This document shows, one piece after another, positions 35,901 to 48,600 of a DNA stretch of 64,000 bases. Each line of letters starts with the position of its first letter. Positions within the stretch are counted from its first letter, which is position 1. The stretch spans positions 39,407,937 to 39,471,936 of the forward strand of contig CM037830.1 of the NCBI GenBank assembly GCA_021234535.1. The letters run 5' to 3'. The translations under genes and the position numbers were made by a program. A model generated the notes under the pieces. It was not told the origin of the DNA and ran no database searches. It saw only the letters and a list, made by a program, of their open reading frames with translations. The DNA is from Stichopus chloronotus. Lineage: Eukaryota > Echinodermata > Holothuroidea > Aspidochirotida > Stichopodidae.

Positions 35901-38900
35901 GATTAGGTTGGGGTTTTAGGGGTTCACAGTGTTGTTATGACTGCACCAGCGACGGATGTCTTACGTTAGTAATACAGAGCGAGAGAGCGTGATAGACGTC
36001 AGAGCGGAAAAATCCAGAAAGAAAGTGATGTTGATTTTTTACGATCAGAGTTCCATTTATTGTCCGATTTAACTGGCACACACAAATTAATTTGAATTAG
36101 TTAACGATGATGATTGAAAGAGAGAAGCGAAAGGATGGAGAGAGTTTACATTACAACGGTGACACAGGCCTACGTAGTGCACAAGGACGATGTTGACAGT
36201 TAGATATCCAGAGAGCCAGTGTCGGCTTAGCCTTGTTGCTGACACCTAACCTCATGTCGTAGCAAGTTGGCGGGGTTCTATAGTCACGTGATCTATGTGA
36301 TAGGGTTGACCAATCACAGGACAACGACTGTCTATGACGACATATTGCTAATGGTCGCTATCCGTGATCTACCAATTAGCAAAGTTTGGCACAACCTTTC
36401 TGAGAACAGAGTCTACGTTTTCTATTTTTAAAGTATTGCCTTTTCTAATCTGACTGTCTGAGGAGAATAAAGTAAAGGTTAAAAAACATGGGGTTAACAA
36501 CTGTTCGGTGGGGTAGAATGACCATCTCTATACAACATTACAGTAAAACTACACGTAACTCCACTGTAGTGTGTGCTGCACTGTAGTACGTAGTGTTCAT
36601 GTTTGATATTTATTAGGCGAGATACACAAAGTGTGTTGTGTCTGTTGTCGAAGTTTAATAATAAACGCGGTGAATATTGTTCGTTCGTGTGTAATATGAA
36701 GCTAGTACACCCTAAGTATTCAAGTCGTTTTGGGTAGTGGCTCGCTGATGCGGACAGCCTAGGCTTACGCTAGTTTTTTGACACTAGACCTAACGTTACT
36801 CATTAGGTGATTTACATATAGGCTGGGCATTATTTGCCAAAAATCCAGGACTAATCTAGACAAATTTCACAATGCAACCTAATAAGCTATCATAGGCAAA
36901 TCTATATTAGCAGGCTGACCATCAAGACACAGAGGAATCAGAGCAATGAACTTAAGAACTTGTCCCAATTCTAATCAGGCAATCGAGTGCCTGTTCTAAC
37001 TTGCTACTTACTAATGCTATGGCCAATGTTTCAGACCTACAGTATTGCTATTTTTGTAGTGAAACATTGCAAACTCAATTGAAATGTAGCATAGACAACT
37101 ACTGTCTATAGTTTGACAAAAGTTCGATCACGTTACTGTGCAGGTAATACTATGTGTCACTTGTGTGTCTTGTTTTCAGTTTGAGCCTGGTTCGGTACGT
37201 TAAGGTGGAAGGTCATTTTGTATGTGATGAATATTCATTAGGTGTTACCTACTCTCGGTTCTAACACGTTGAAACGATTTGCTACAAATTGCCCTGTTCT
37301 TTGTCATCGTTTTGGGAGGATATTGGTAATTTTTGTCGCAAATTTCGTACTTTTTAGTAATTTTCGAGGTCTAGTAGCCTCACTGTGAGGTAAGGTGGCC
37401 GAAAATTCTGAAGTCCCTGGTGGTTGTTGGAGCACCATGCAAGGTCACCAGTCATTGTTGACTTTTCGATTAGTATTACGTAATCAGTTTACCAAGGACA
37501 ACACGCAACTCACTTGTACTGTGTATGTCTCTTGTTATAGCCTATTTAATTCTTATATACCATATGTGTAACATAGTAGCGGGGTCGCGGCGTGGAAGTG
37601 GATAGTCAGAAATGGGTTACGACAGAAAAAGTGTTGCAATTCCACACGAAGACAAAAAGAAAACAGTTAAAAATTGAAAGAGAAGGTTAACTAAAATACA
37701 AGCTTGAATACTTTAGCGCCCTCCGCATTCAGAAAATAATGATCATTGGAGGCTTCGGTGAATCCTTTCTTGGATGGGGGGGGGAGGGGGTGGCGAGGCT
37801 CAAGTGGTTCCAAGCATCTCTTACGTGATAGTCAAACGTGTGGGAAGACTATCTAAGCGGAGCGCCACCACCAGTTGGCTTGGAACTTAGCACAGAATAA
37901 AGACATTTTTGGATAAAGACACCCCTAGATCGCCTGAGATCGTTCTCACCCCCCCCCCCCCTCCGTCGGGTAAACCGTTTCTGGCGCTCACCTAGGAACT
38001 GAGGGTGATTGTGATGATGTTGTCCATAATCAGTTTTTAGAATTCCAGCAAGTATTTCAGTCTTCATCTGAAAATGTCAGAAAAAACGGAGCGAAAAAAC
38101 GTACGTAATGTAAGGAGAAGGGTTTCCAATTTAAGACAAAGCTGACAGTGGCATTTCGTGGAGCGTACTTTCTAAGCTACAGGAAGTTCGATTTCCAGCA
38201 ATCTAGGGTTTTAGTGAAAATTTCGCCTATAGTCCAGATTGACACTAACATGTATTATTAGTTTAAAAAAATGGTTACCTTATCAAACTTACACTAAACG
38301 TCACAACAACACAAAACCGTGATACCCGAGGCTGAAAGCAGCCACTGAACCGATACCTTTCACCAACGAAGAGTCCTAGGGCACTATAGTTACTTGCGTA
38401 AAGGGAAATAAGGCGATTGTTTAGCAGAATAAATAAGTATTTTTAAAAGCAATGCTTGTGGACATAGAATGATAGATCATTCAAAATAAGGAAGGACACA
38501 AGCCTTTTCTAATGAAATAAGTTTCTCACAAATATAAATGCAGTTGCTTGTTGCTCAACAATAATTTGTTCACCCAAACTTACTAAAATTCAAAAGATGC
38601 ATTTTCTGTTACTTTTGTGGATGTTTATCGATAAGACTGAATGGTGTAACAACGACTAAAGCTATTTACTTTGTATTTCACGTTGGATTGTTCCAAATGC
38701 CCTATTTCCATTCAAGAGAGAAATGCCATATCCCAACATATGAGCAACCAAATTGAAAAAATAAATAAATAAATTAAATAAAACAGAATATACCCAGTCG
38801 ATCTGAATTAACTCTGACTAATAATTGTTGAGTTAGCTTAAAGACTTGCAGAAGTCCAAAACAATGTATGACCAGAATCCAATTCTAATTCAGAATCCAG

Positions 38901-41900
38901 ATCCAATTTTACACTCTCAACTTTGTAACTAAATATCAGCCTGCAACGTTCCTGAAGAGCTACCATACTACCAAATGGAGCTGTTGAATACATCATGCAA
39001 GGAATGTGACGTCGTCACTGCACTAACCACACTACAAATCCACACACAAAAGTGCACTGAGTTGGTCAACACTTTGTGCGGTAGCCCATAATGGTAAGTC
39101 ACAACTGAATTTGGGGCTTCTATAAATAATATTATAATGAGAGCCCCTCCTTCTACGTACTAAGCATATTATTGAAGTTAATCGACATGGACCCCTAGCC
39201 AGGTCAGCTTTTGATGCATTCCAACAAATGATTGTGACGTTATAGCAGTGACTGCAGGTTCACGATGAGACCGAAAATCCACAGGACCGAAGCTTCCCGA
39301 GACCGACATGGAATTTGCATGTGTTTATTCGTGTCTGGTTTAAGGCCTTGAAACCATTATACCACTATACCACTACTTATAACATACGTACATTTAAATT
39401 TGATTTAGGTCTCCATTTAGCTCTCCAGATAAATATTGGCCTAACTGCCTGACAGCGAAGTTCTGGACATTTATGTTGGCTTTTTGCGAGGCAGTGCCAA
39501 TTATCTCTAACGACCATCTTCAATTTTTTCTACATAATAGTTGGCCAAAATTGTCAAAATTCTTGCTAAAGTAAAAGAAGGGCATCTCACATAAAAGAGG
39601 GCTATTATGTCTAAGAGTTAATATAACTCCTTTCCACATCTCATTTTGATAATTTGCATCCAGAGTTGATGTGTTAGCGCTAGCATTACTTCAAGTAGAG
39701 CGAGTCAGTAACGGTGGAGTTTTTTCTATTTATTTCAGTCTCGTGAAACTAAATGTTGCTGAAACTTCAAACTCTTATCATTGGTAGCACGTAATGAGGT
39801 TAATGTTTGTCATTTTTTATGGAGGTTTAAGGTCATGTGATGAAAACAGTGGACATTAGGTGCACACGATTCGTCTACTAGAGTTGCAACTCGAGTCATT
39901 CTGACCTCGTCACAGTCACTCTACTACGCATGCGTGTTGAGTAGATAACGGGAACGGCAAAGGAGTAAAAACGTCCGTAATGTCTGATCAGATGACGATC
40001 ACCTGTTGGGCTGGCATAGCAACGGACAATGTTGGAAGTTCAGAGTACTTGAAGTAAAAATCTGTTCTGCAATGATTCTTCAGATGTACTCAAAAGAACG
40101 TGTGATACAAAATGTGTGGATGATTGGACAATAAAACAATGTCCACTTTAGCAATCTAAGCTTGCACGATGTGAAGGGAGAATCCTCAGATTGTAAAGAT
40201 TTGCTGAAAACACTGTACTACAGTACGAAAACCTGGATTTCAAGTTTCATTTCAGACTACGAAGGTCTACGGTTTAAGTTCTTCTACACATCAGCTCAGG
40301 ACCTAGAACCCAACCAATACACGACTTATCCCTCTTTAGCAGTTTGTCGTTTTGATTGGGCTTAAACTCTAGTTGGGCGAGGTGTCAGGATCAAGATGGG
40401 CCTAATTGGACTGCTATAATGTCAATTGCACTCCAAAGTCATGTGTACCAGATTCAGTTTTGAAATGAATCTTTCCAGTCTGATAAAGGAGTGCATCATT
40501 TTTAATTGAGGGGATGACTATTTCCATCACAATGTCGACACTACAGCCAGGGGGACGAGGATAACTTGAGACTTGAATTAAAGCAAGCATAACCACCTCA
40601 GAGAAATGAGTCCACTAATATTTGCTCATTCCATGCATGTAGCTTGTAAGCGACTCTTCAGTTCTCATTTGCAAATTAACTGAAAGTTTATGATACTTAA
40701 ACAAATGGCAAGCATTGTCATAGCAATAACATTCATATCTGTGGTATGAACTTCTTATTGTGACAGAACAGCATTCCATCATTTGTTGGTGTTTTCAGAT
40801 ATACATGCACTGAAATGAAGTTGGATAGATGCAGTTTACAAGCTGTGCGGGAACTGTCATCGTCATGAAAATAAATTGTGAGATCAATGTTTTTATATTA
40901 CTTTAAATGAAAGTAATTGAAAACAAAAACTCCAAAAATAGTTTGAATTATACATACAATTTTATATAATTATATCTAGTGTACACAGATGTCAGAGCAT
41001 GTAGCCAAATCATGTACACTCGGTGCACTGTCAAGCAGAATGATTTTAATCAAGTGGACTTTGGCTTCTCAAAGTCAGCCAAAACAAAGAATTGTAGACA
41101 ATCATATCACAGTTTATCAATATGTTTTAAAGAAGTTCCTGTTCTCATTGCGTATAGTTATGACTGTTTGTTGTAACTGCTGTTGGCTGGCCACAAACAT
41201 TTCTTTCATTTTAGGTGACAGAAGGGATGGACGGTTCTGATATTTCATTTTCTTCCTTGGGTGTTCAGGTTGTTCCTTATTACTAGCCTCCTCTTCTTCA
41301 ATTAGGCCTGATGTATTCTGATATATTGGATCATCGCTAACAGTTACAGCATACATATTTGGATATATTCGAATGGCATCTGTTGTCCTTGACCTGTCTT
41401 TCGTCTATACTGTCTTCATGTTTATGGAGGGCATCAGATTACGAACCTTATCATATAGCTACTGGATCTGTACTCAACCCACTGCCACACCAAGTTCTAT
41501 GGAGAATTCCACCAAAATATTTTTTCCACACAGATTTCTTGTTTCCTTAATGTGCTTATAGGGATCAGCGGGTATATTGGCATAGACAGGGTCCACAAAT
41601 GTTGTTGAAAGTGTAATGGAATTGGTAGGACATCGTAGCAACGTTTGCAGTAGTGCAATCACACTTCCAAAATCTAATAAAAAGAGTACGATAAATTGAT
41701 GTAATTGCTGGAACTATCTGCATGTAACAGATATGAATTTACAGTCAAGTAATTCCTTAAACATTTCTTTCTTCTTGTCAAAGTTAGACCTATTCATCTT
41801 GGGAATGTTGACCAAATAAAGACCGAGTGTAAGCCCCTTTAGCCATTTCAACTAATTCCGTCATTGCTTTCCGGACATTTCTTACCACATCGTAGATATG

Positions 41901-44900
41901 GCTGTCCTCTGTATGTCCCAATCTCGTTGGAGAGCTCCGGGACGAGCACAAGTTTTACCGGTCTTTCCGTACAACAAGCGAACAGTTTGCCCAAATTCCC
42001 CACCACGTTGAGAAGGGTATGATTAAAATCTGCAACTCAAGGGACAAAATTAGGAAAAAGACCTCTCGCCGTTACTCTCAGAAATATAGTTATTCGTTCA
42101 ATTTACTTAACTCAACAGAATACAAATAACACTTTTCACTGGCAGATTCACTAACCAGAGCCTGATATCAAGAAAATGAAAACAAGATACCGGGCGGCCA
42201 GCTGGCAAGGGGAAAATCGCTACCGTGACCGATTCGAGCGAGAGAAAAAAACTATGTTGGCACCATCCGCGTTGTGGAAACAGTGGAAGGGAACAACTCT
42301 AGATCCTTTTTTTACTCCCTCCATGCCCGCACCCGTCTCGTGGAAAAGCAGCTCAACTTCTTTTTGTTTGTATTCCTTCTGCTGTACACGATACCGGTTC
42401 TTCGAAGGCAGAGTCCTCAACAGAATGCCTAAAAAAGCGTTCACACAGTAAACTTTAATTCCAAGAAAAATGTTGACACATTCAATAATTGATCTGTATC
42501 TTTTCTTTTGTCACCTTTCCTACATTTTAGATTCCTCTTTATTGGCAATTTCAAACAAGTACAGCTCTTATTATAATTACCTTCTGATCGATTTACTGCG
42601 ATTCCTGTGTATGTAAGCTAAAAGAAACCCCAAACACAGGATCAGTCTTATTGGGAGAATAGGCTCGTGTGGAAACTTTATTACCGTAACAGTATTAACC
42701 TTAACGATAACAATGCAGAACTTCTAACGGAAGTTTGTGGGTCAGATCAAAACTCGCAGCCCTAAACATTTTTCTAACTGTTACATGAAATGCAGGAATG
42801 CCGAAGTTTGTCACATGAAATGCAGGAATGCCGAAGTTTGTCAGAATATATCGATATTACAAAAAGAACAACAACAACAATAAAATCAACGCAATCGCCT
42901 GTGTGCTGGTGGTTTCACGAAATCAGTAACAATCACTACATCAGTAGGCCTTCCTTCTATTTTGAAACCACCTGCTTATTGTAGGCAACGAAAATTGTAC
43001 GCTGCACTGAAATAACACGTAAGATGCACTTCTTACTGAGGGGAGGAAAAAGACGTTTTCTTGAAGCAAGGACCTCCCCCAGGTCCGTAACCAGCGCTGG
43101 AAGCAGTCTCATTGGTTCACTGTTTGCTTTTGATGAAAACAAGCTTTTGACCTAGCTATGCGGGGAGTACCCGGAGTTTACTCGTTCGTGCGCTGTTCCA
43201 AATCTCCGGGCTTGAAGGGGAAATCAGGCTTTATTTTCACAATTTATTTCACTACAATTCCCCACCGGTATCGCACAATGAGTTACAACTAACACATGTG
43301 ATCAAGATTATCTCAAAACATGTGGACAATATCGAGAAACGAGTCAAATTCGCAAAAAATCTGTCAAGAACTCCGAAAGTCTGTAACATCCATATTCATC
43401 GAATCAAACATGAATATTCAATACTATCGTCTTTTCAAGTTATGAGAAGGTGTGGCTGAACAGTTTCATACGTAGCCTACGTGTGCTGTATGTATCATCA
43501 ACTATCACTAAACTCTTGTTTTCTCAGCATTGCGCAATGCACGAACAGCATGGGAACCGTAAACATTCGGTTATGTTTATTCATATAACGTCATATCAGT
43601 CTTACGCTGTGATTGGTCATCGTATAGAGGAGGCTGTCTTGTCTTGTACATGAACGTTTATTTTTTGTACAAACATTAAGAGTTGTTATTCAACAGTAAT
43701 TAACGCAATAATTACCGTTTCTTCTACCTTGAAACACCCCAGCAACGTCTCTATATATCGGTGAACAATCAGTTTAGAAAGAAAAATTCAACTTAGGGTG
43801 AATTTTCTCAGTCAAACCCTGATTTCCCCTTTAAGTGCGGTTTTCATTCCAGTGCTCTGTTGGTATGTGTGGAGCAAGAGTGAGTTGTCTTCTTTTTGTA
43901 TCTTTCACACTTCATTAAAGTTGATTTATCTTCTTCTAATATCCGATGTCAGTCAGACATTCCTTATAGTGCTCCGCAACGTGGCTAGTTTACAGTTACT
44001 CTTTTGCACCTACTTTTCTACAGTTAATAATACTAATAATATAGCAGAACACTATAGCACACATACGCTCGAACGATGTTTCATTGATTCTTGCAAATAA
44101 AAAAACATGAATTCGTAATGTTTGCAGAAGGTTATCGAATAGAGACTTCTGCCACAGAAGATGTATTAATAAGAACAATCACCTTTAACATACAACAGCT
44201 GCATGGGATTGCATTAACAGTGGGTTATACATGTGTGTTCAATAACGATCAGTCTTGATACATTTTGAGAATCACAAAGAATCCTAATTGGTTTCGCCGT
44301 ATAATTGAGCTACAACACGAAAGAGATCGGAAAAAGGCAAAGGATGGGAACTTCGGTTGAAATATATATTTGTATTCTGGCCTTCTCTGTTTCTTCATAG
44401 ATAGTGCATATAGACATCTGCAGAATGGAAGCAGAGCGCTGGGACTGCCCACAATTCCTATTCATCCGATTCCTGCTATCGATGCTGAATACTTCCTCAG
44501 GTCTGGAACTTTTCATTGCTAAATAATCTCATAATTATTCTTTTATAGAATGAAGCCTTCATAGTAATTGTGAAGTTTTTCTAAGATAACTTATGCATCG
44601 ACTGTTTGCCAATAACAGCCTTTCATCGCCAATATTTAACACATTAAGAATGAAGGTTTTTTTCTTGTCAGTTTGTCGACAGTTTTTTTTTCAAATTGTT
44701 CCTACAAATACTTCAGTGAAATTCTTCAAATTTTGCTTTTCAATAACATGATAAATGAATGTGTTATTTTTTGGTCACGTTTGAATATTGTGTGTTCATG
44801 ATTCAATAGGTTGTGATTGAATGAGTAAATCTGCCAGGCTGATTTGAAAAGTGATGCTCAGGATTTTAAAATATATTAAATCCTAATTTTTTGTTTCCAG

Positions 44901-45624
44901 GTTAATGGATGGAGACGAGGTTCCAGAACTATGGAGGGGTAAAATCGATGGAGTTACATACCGTTATGGACCAGGATTTAAAGAACCCAACAAGACAGAG
45001 TAAGTTTTCCGGTTACCTCAATAATAAACAATTGACAAAAACTAATTGAATATCAATTCGATTATATTCCGATCTTTCTAATGCCAAGCTTATTTAAACA
45101 TACAAAATTGCATGATAATGATTTTGTGTTTGAAAACGGTATATTTGAACTAACATAAGCTAACAGGTCATCTTTATCACAGATTTGATATTTAGTATAT
45201 GGGAGTACTTCATTGAGTACAAGAACATTAGCATTATTAGCAGAGGTAGTGTTATAACAAAAAGAGGAGGTTGGACAGGTGTACCACATTGAATGCAAAA
45301 GTGTAGATCAAAGATCATTTGGGGTCAACATTAGTCAGATTGTAAAACCAATGTGGATAATATAGGAAAGCTTGCCCTAATCTTATCTTTGTTATATACG
45401 AGCTGCACATTCACTGGAAGAAGCCAGTGTGCATATTGTGATTGGTACATCTCTATTGATGACATAAATTCTGTAATATTGCAAGAAACCAAGCATGGTA
45501 TACAATGTCAGAATATGAATATGTCAGAGGCATATAAAATACTAATAAATCATCGAAACCACAAGGCATTTGTGCGTTCTGGTTAACCTTATCGCAAATC
45601 TGTCTAATCTGATCCAATCCAATC

Positions 45625-45661
<37 letters not shown>

Positions 45662-48600
45662 CATCTATCCATCTATCCATCTATCCATCTATCCATCTAT
45701 CCATCTATCCATCTATCCATCTATCCATCTATCCATCTATCCATCTATCCATCTATCCATCTATCCATCTATCCATCTATCCATCTATCCATCTATCCAT
45801 CTATCCATCTATCCATCTATCCATCTATCCATCTATCCATCTATCCATCTATCCATCTATCCATCTATCCATCTATCCATCTATCCATCTATCCATCTAT
45901 CCATCTATCCATCTATCCATCCATCCATCTATCCATCCATCCGTCCATCTGTCCATCCGTCCATCCGTCCATCGGTCCATCCGTCCATCTGTCCATCCGT
46001 CCATCGATCCATCCGTCCATCGATCCATCCGTCCATCGATCCATCCGTCCATCGATCCATCCGTCCATCGATCCATCCGTCCATCGATCCATCCGTCCAT
46101 CCGTCCATCCGTCCATCCGTCCATCCGTCCATCCGTCCATCCGTCCATCCGTCCATCCGTCCATCCGTCCATCCGTCCATCCGTCCATCCGTCCATCCGT
46201 CCATCCGTCCATCCGTCCATCCGTCCATCCGTCCATCCGTCCATCCGTCCATCCGTCCATCCGTCCATCCGTCCATCCGTCCATCCGTCCATCCGTCCAT
46301 CCGTCCATCCGTCCATCCGTCCATCCGTCCATCCGTCCATCCGTCCATCCGTCCATCCGTCCATCCGTCCATCCGTCCATCCGTCCATCCGTCTATCTAT
46401 CTATCTATCTATCAATTTGTCTGTCCGTCCGTCCGTCCATCCGTCTGTATGTCTGTCTGCCTCGCCATCCGTCTGTCCGTCTATCTGTTCTCATTTGTTC
46501 AAAATGTTTCTATTCCGACATGCTATTTTGGAAACTTGGACACAATGTTCCATAGGTGATGAACCATTTCGGGTGTTCAACAATTTGTACTCCAAGGTCC
46601 CATGTGGACCCTATGGCTCATTTTGTGAAATTTTGTTTGAAATGCTGCTTCTCGGACATGCTTTCAAAGATTTTAATTTAACTTTTGACACAATGTTCCT
46701 TTGGTGGTATTCCATATGTGGTTATCAAAAACTTTCAGTTCAAGGTCCCATGTGGACCCTATGTTCCATTTTATGAAATTCTGGAAAATGCCTCTACTCC
46801 ATATTCTCATGTACAATATTGATGGTTTGTCATAATGATTGTTAGTGGTTATCTTAGGGTGTTCATGAATTAGTAGTCTATAGTTCTATGTGGGCCCTAT
46901 GGCCAATTTTATGAAATTCTTCTTCTACCGTTAATGTGCCCCTTTAAACTGTCAAACTACATCTCAAATATCCCTATCGTGCATGAATGGTAATTCATAC
47001 ATACTTGGAAAGAATCCTCAACTCCTATTGATCCATTTCAGTCAGGTGACCGTGGGTAAATCGCTGATAACCCAACTGGTAAAACCACGGTCAATCACCG
47101 GCTGATTGATACAATAAAACTGTAGATCGACAGTGTGTTTTCAGTTTGCTATATCTTACACAAAAAAATGGCTAACACAGTATTACTAATAATGGCCTAC
47201 TGGTGAAATAACGTTCGGTTTTAAGGTCGTAGATACCTACAGTAGGCCGCACCTATGGCCTAAACCTGCTCAAAAGTAAAATGTAAATGTACGTAAATCT
47301 ACGTAACAACAGCACAGTATACTGTCAGTAATTCTTCTGACGTAGGGTAATCCTACCTAAATTTCATAATTGTGTCGGGTGAAAGCTTCTCCAGTATATT
47401 TTGAACACCTTTGAAAGTTTGTTCATACATACTTGGAAAGAATCCTCAACTCCTATTGGCCCATCTCAGTCAGGTGACCGTGGGTTAATCACTCATGAAC
47501 CAACTGGTTAAACCACGGTCAATGACCTGCAAATGCATACAATAAAACTGTAGATCGACAGTGTGTTTTCATATCTTACACAAAACAATGGCTAATACAG
47601 TATTACAAGTAGTAGGCCTACTAGTGAAATAACGTTCGATTTGAAGTTCGTAGATCTAACGTTACCTAGGCCGCGCCTAAGGCCTATATCTGCTCAAGAG
47701 TAAAATGTAAATGTACGTAAATCTAAGTAACAACAGCACAGCATACTGTCAGTGGTAATTCTTCTCACGTACGGTAATCTTACCTAAATATCAGAATTAT
47801 GTCGGGTGAAAGCTTCTCCATTATATTTTGAACACCTTTGAAAGTTTGATAGCCTACCGGAATTAGCTTTCCTTCTTTGTCGAATTCTGACGATGTGTTA
47901 AAAAACAATTCCTTATGCAATAAGACTGTAAAGAGGACTAAGGAATGCAATAAATCGCCATCTTGAAGGGTCTCCACACAAACACCAGATTAATATTTTT
48001 AAGGACAGAGAACTCCACAGCACGAATAATTTAGGCCTATTGATAGGCCTAGGCCCTATATGGTGAAAAAAATAATAAGCAGGGAAGGCCCTGACATGAG
48101 GTATCCCAATCCAGCCATAAAGCGATCTTACAGCAATGTTTTAACAGTAACGTTTTGACCATATGCAATCCTTCTTTGTTAAACAAAGGAGGTTGTCTAG
48201 TAAAACCTCCTTGGTTAAACTAACTTAGGCTTAGTTCCGAAATTTTGCATAGCCTGCTGAGAACTCTCACACTCAGGGAAATCAGGGTCCGCACACAACA
48301 AGTCTTCCACTTACTGCTGCTGTTAGGACTGAAAGTAAAACATCAAACATGAACAATCTTTTTTCGAAATGTGTATTCAATACATCTGTCCCTGTTTTTA
48401 TCCAAAATCAGTCTAATCAGTAGGCAATTTCCACATTTAGCAAGTCCCTGTAGTTGTACAACGCTCTGTAGTACGCAGTTACGTACACACTGCACATTGA
48501 ATACACGCACACTGAACTACAGCATGCCCACATACTGTACACTACTTCAGAGCAAACTAACTAAAGAGGCACTGTTGCTATGTCAATTGTTTTTTCGGTT

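Noticed and set aside
45570..46559. 329-codon frame ([11 protein letters not shown]...) and long MDGWTDGR minus-strand frames
   Set aside because: These are direct translation of the CTAT/CCAT/CCGT tetranucleotide array; open in all frames because of 8-bp periodicity.
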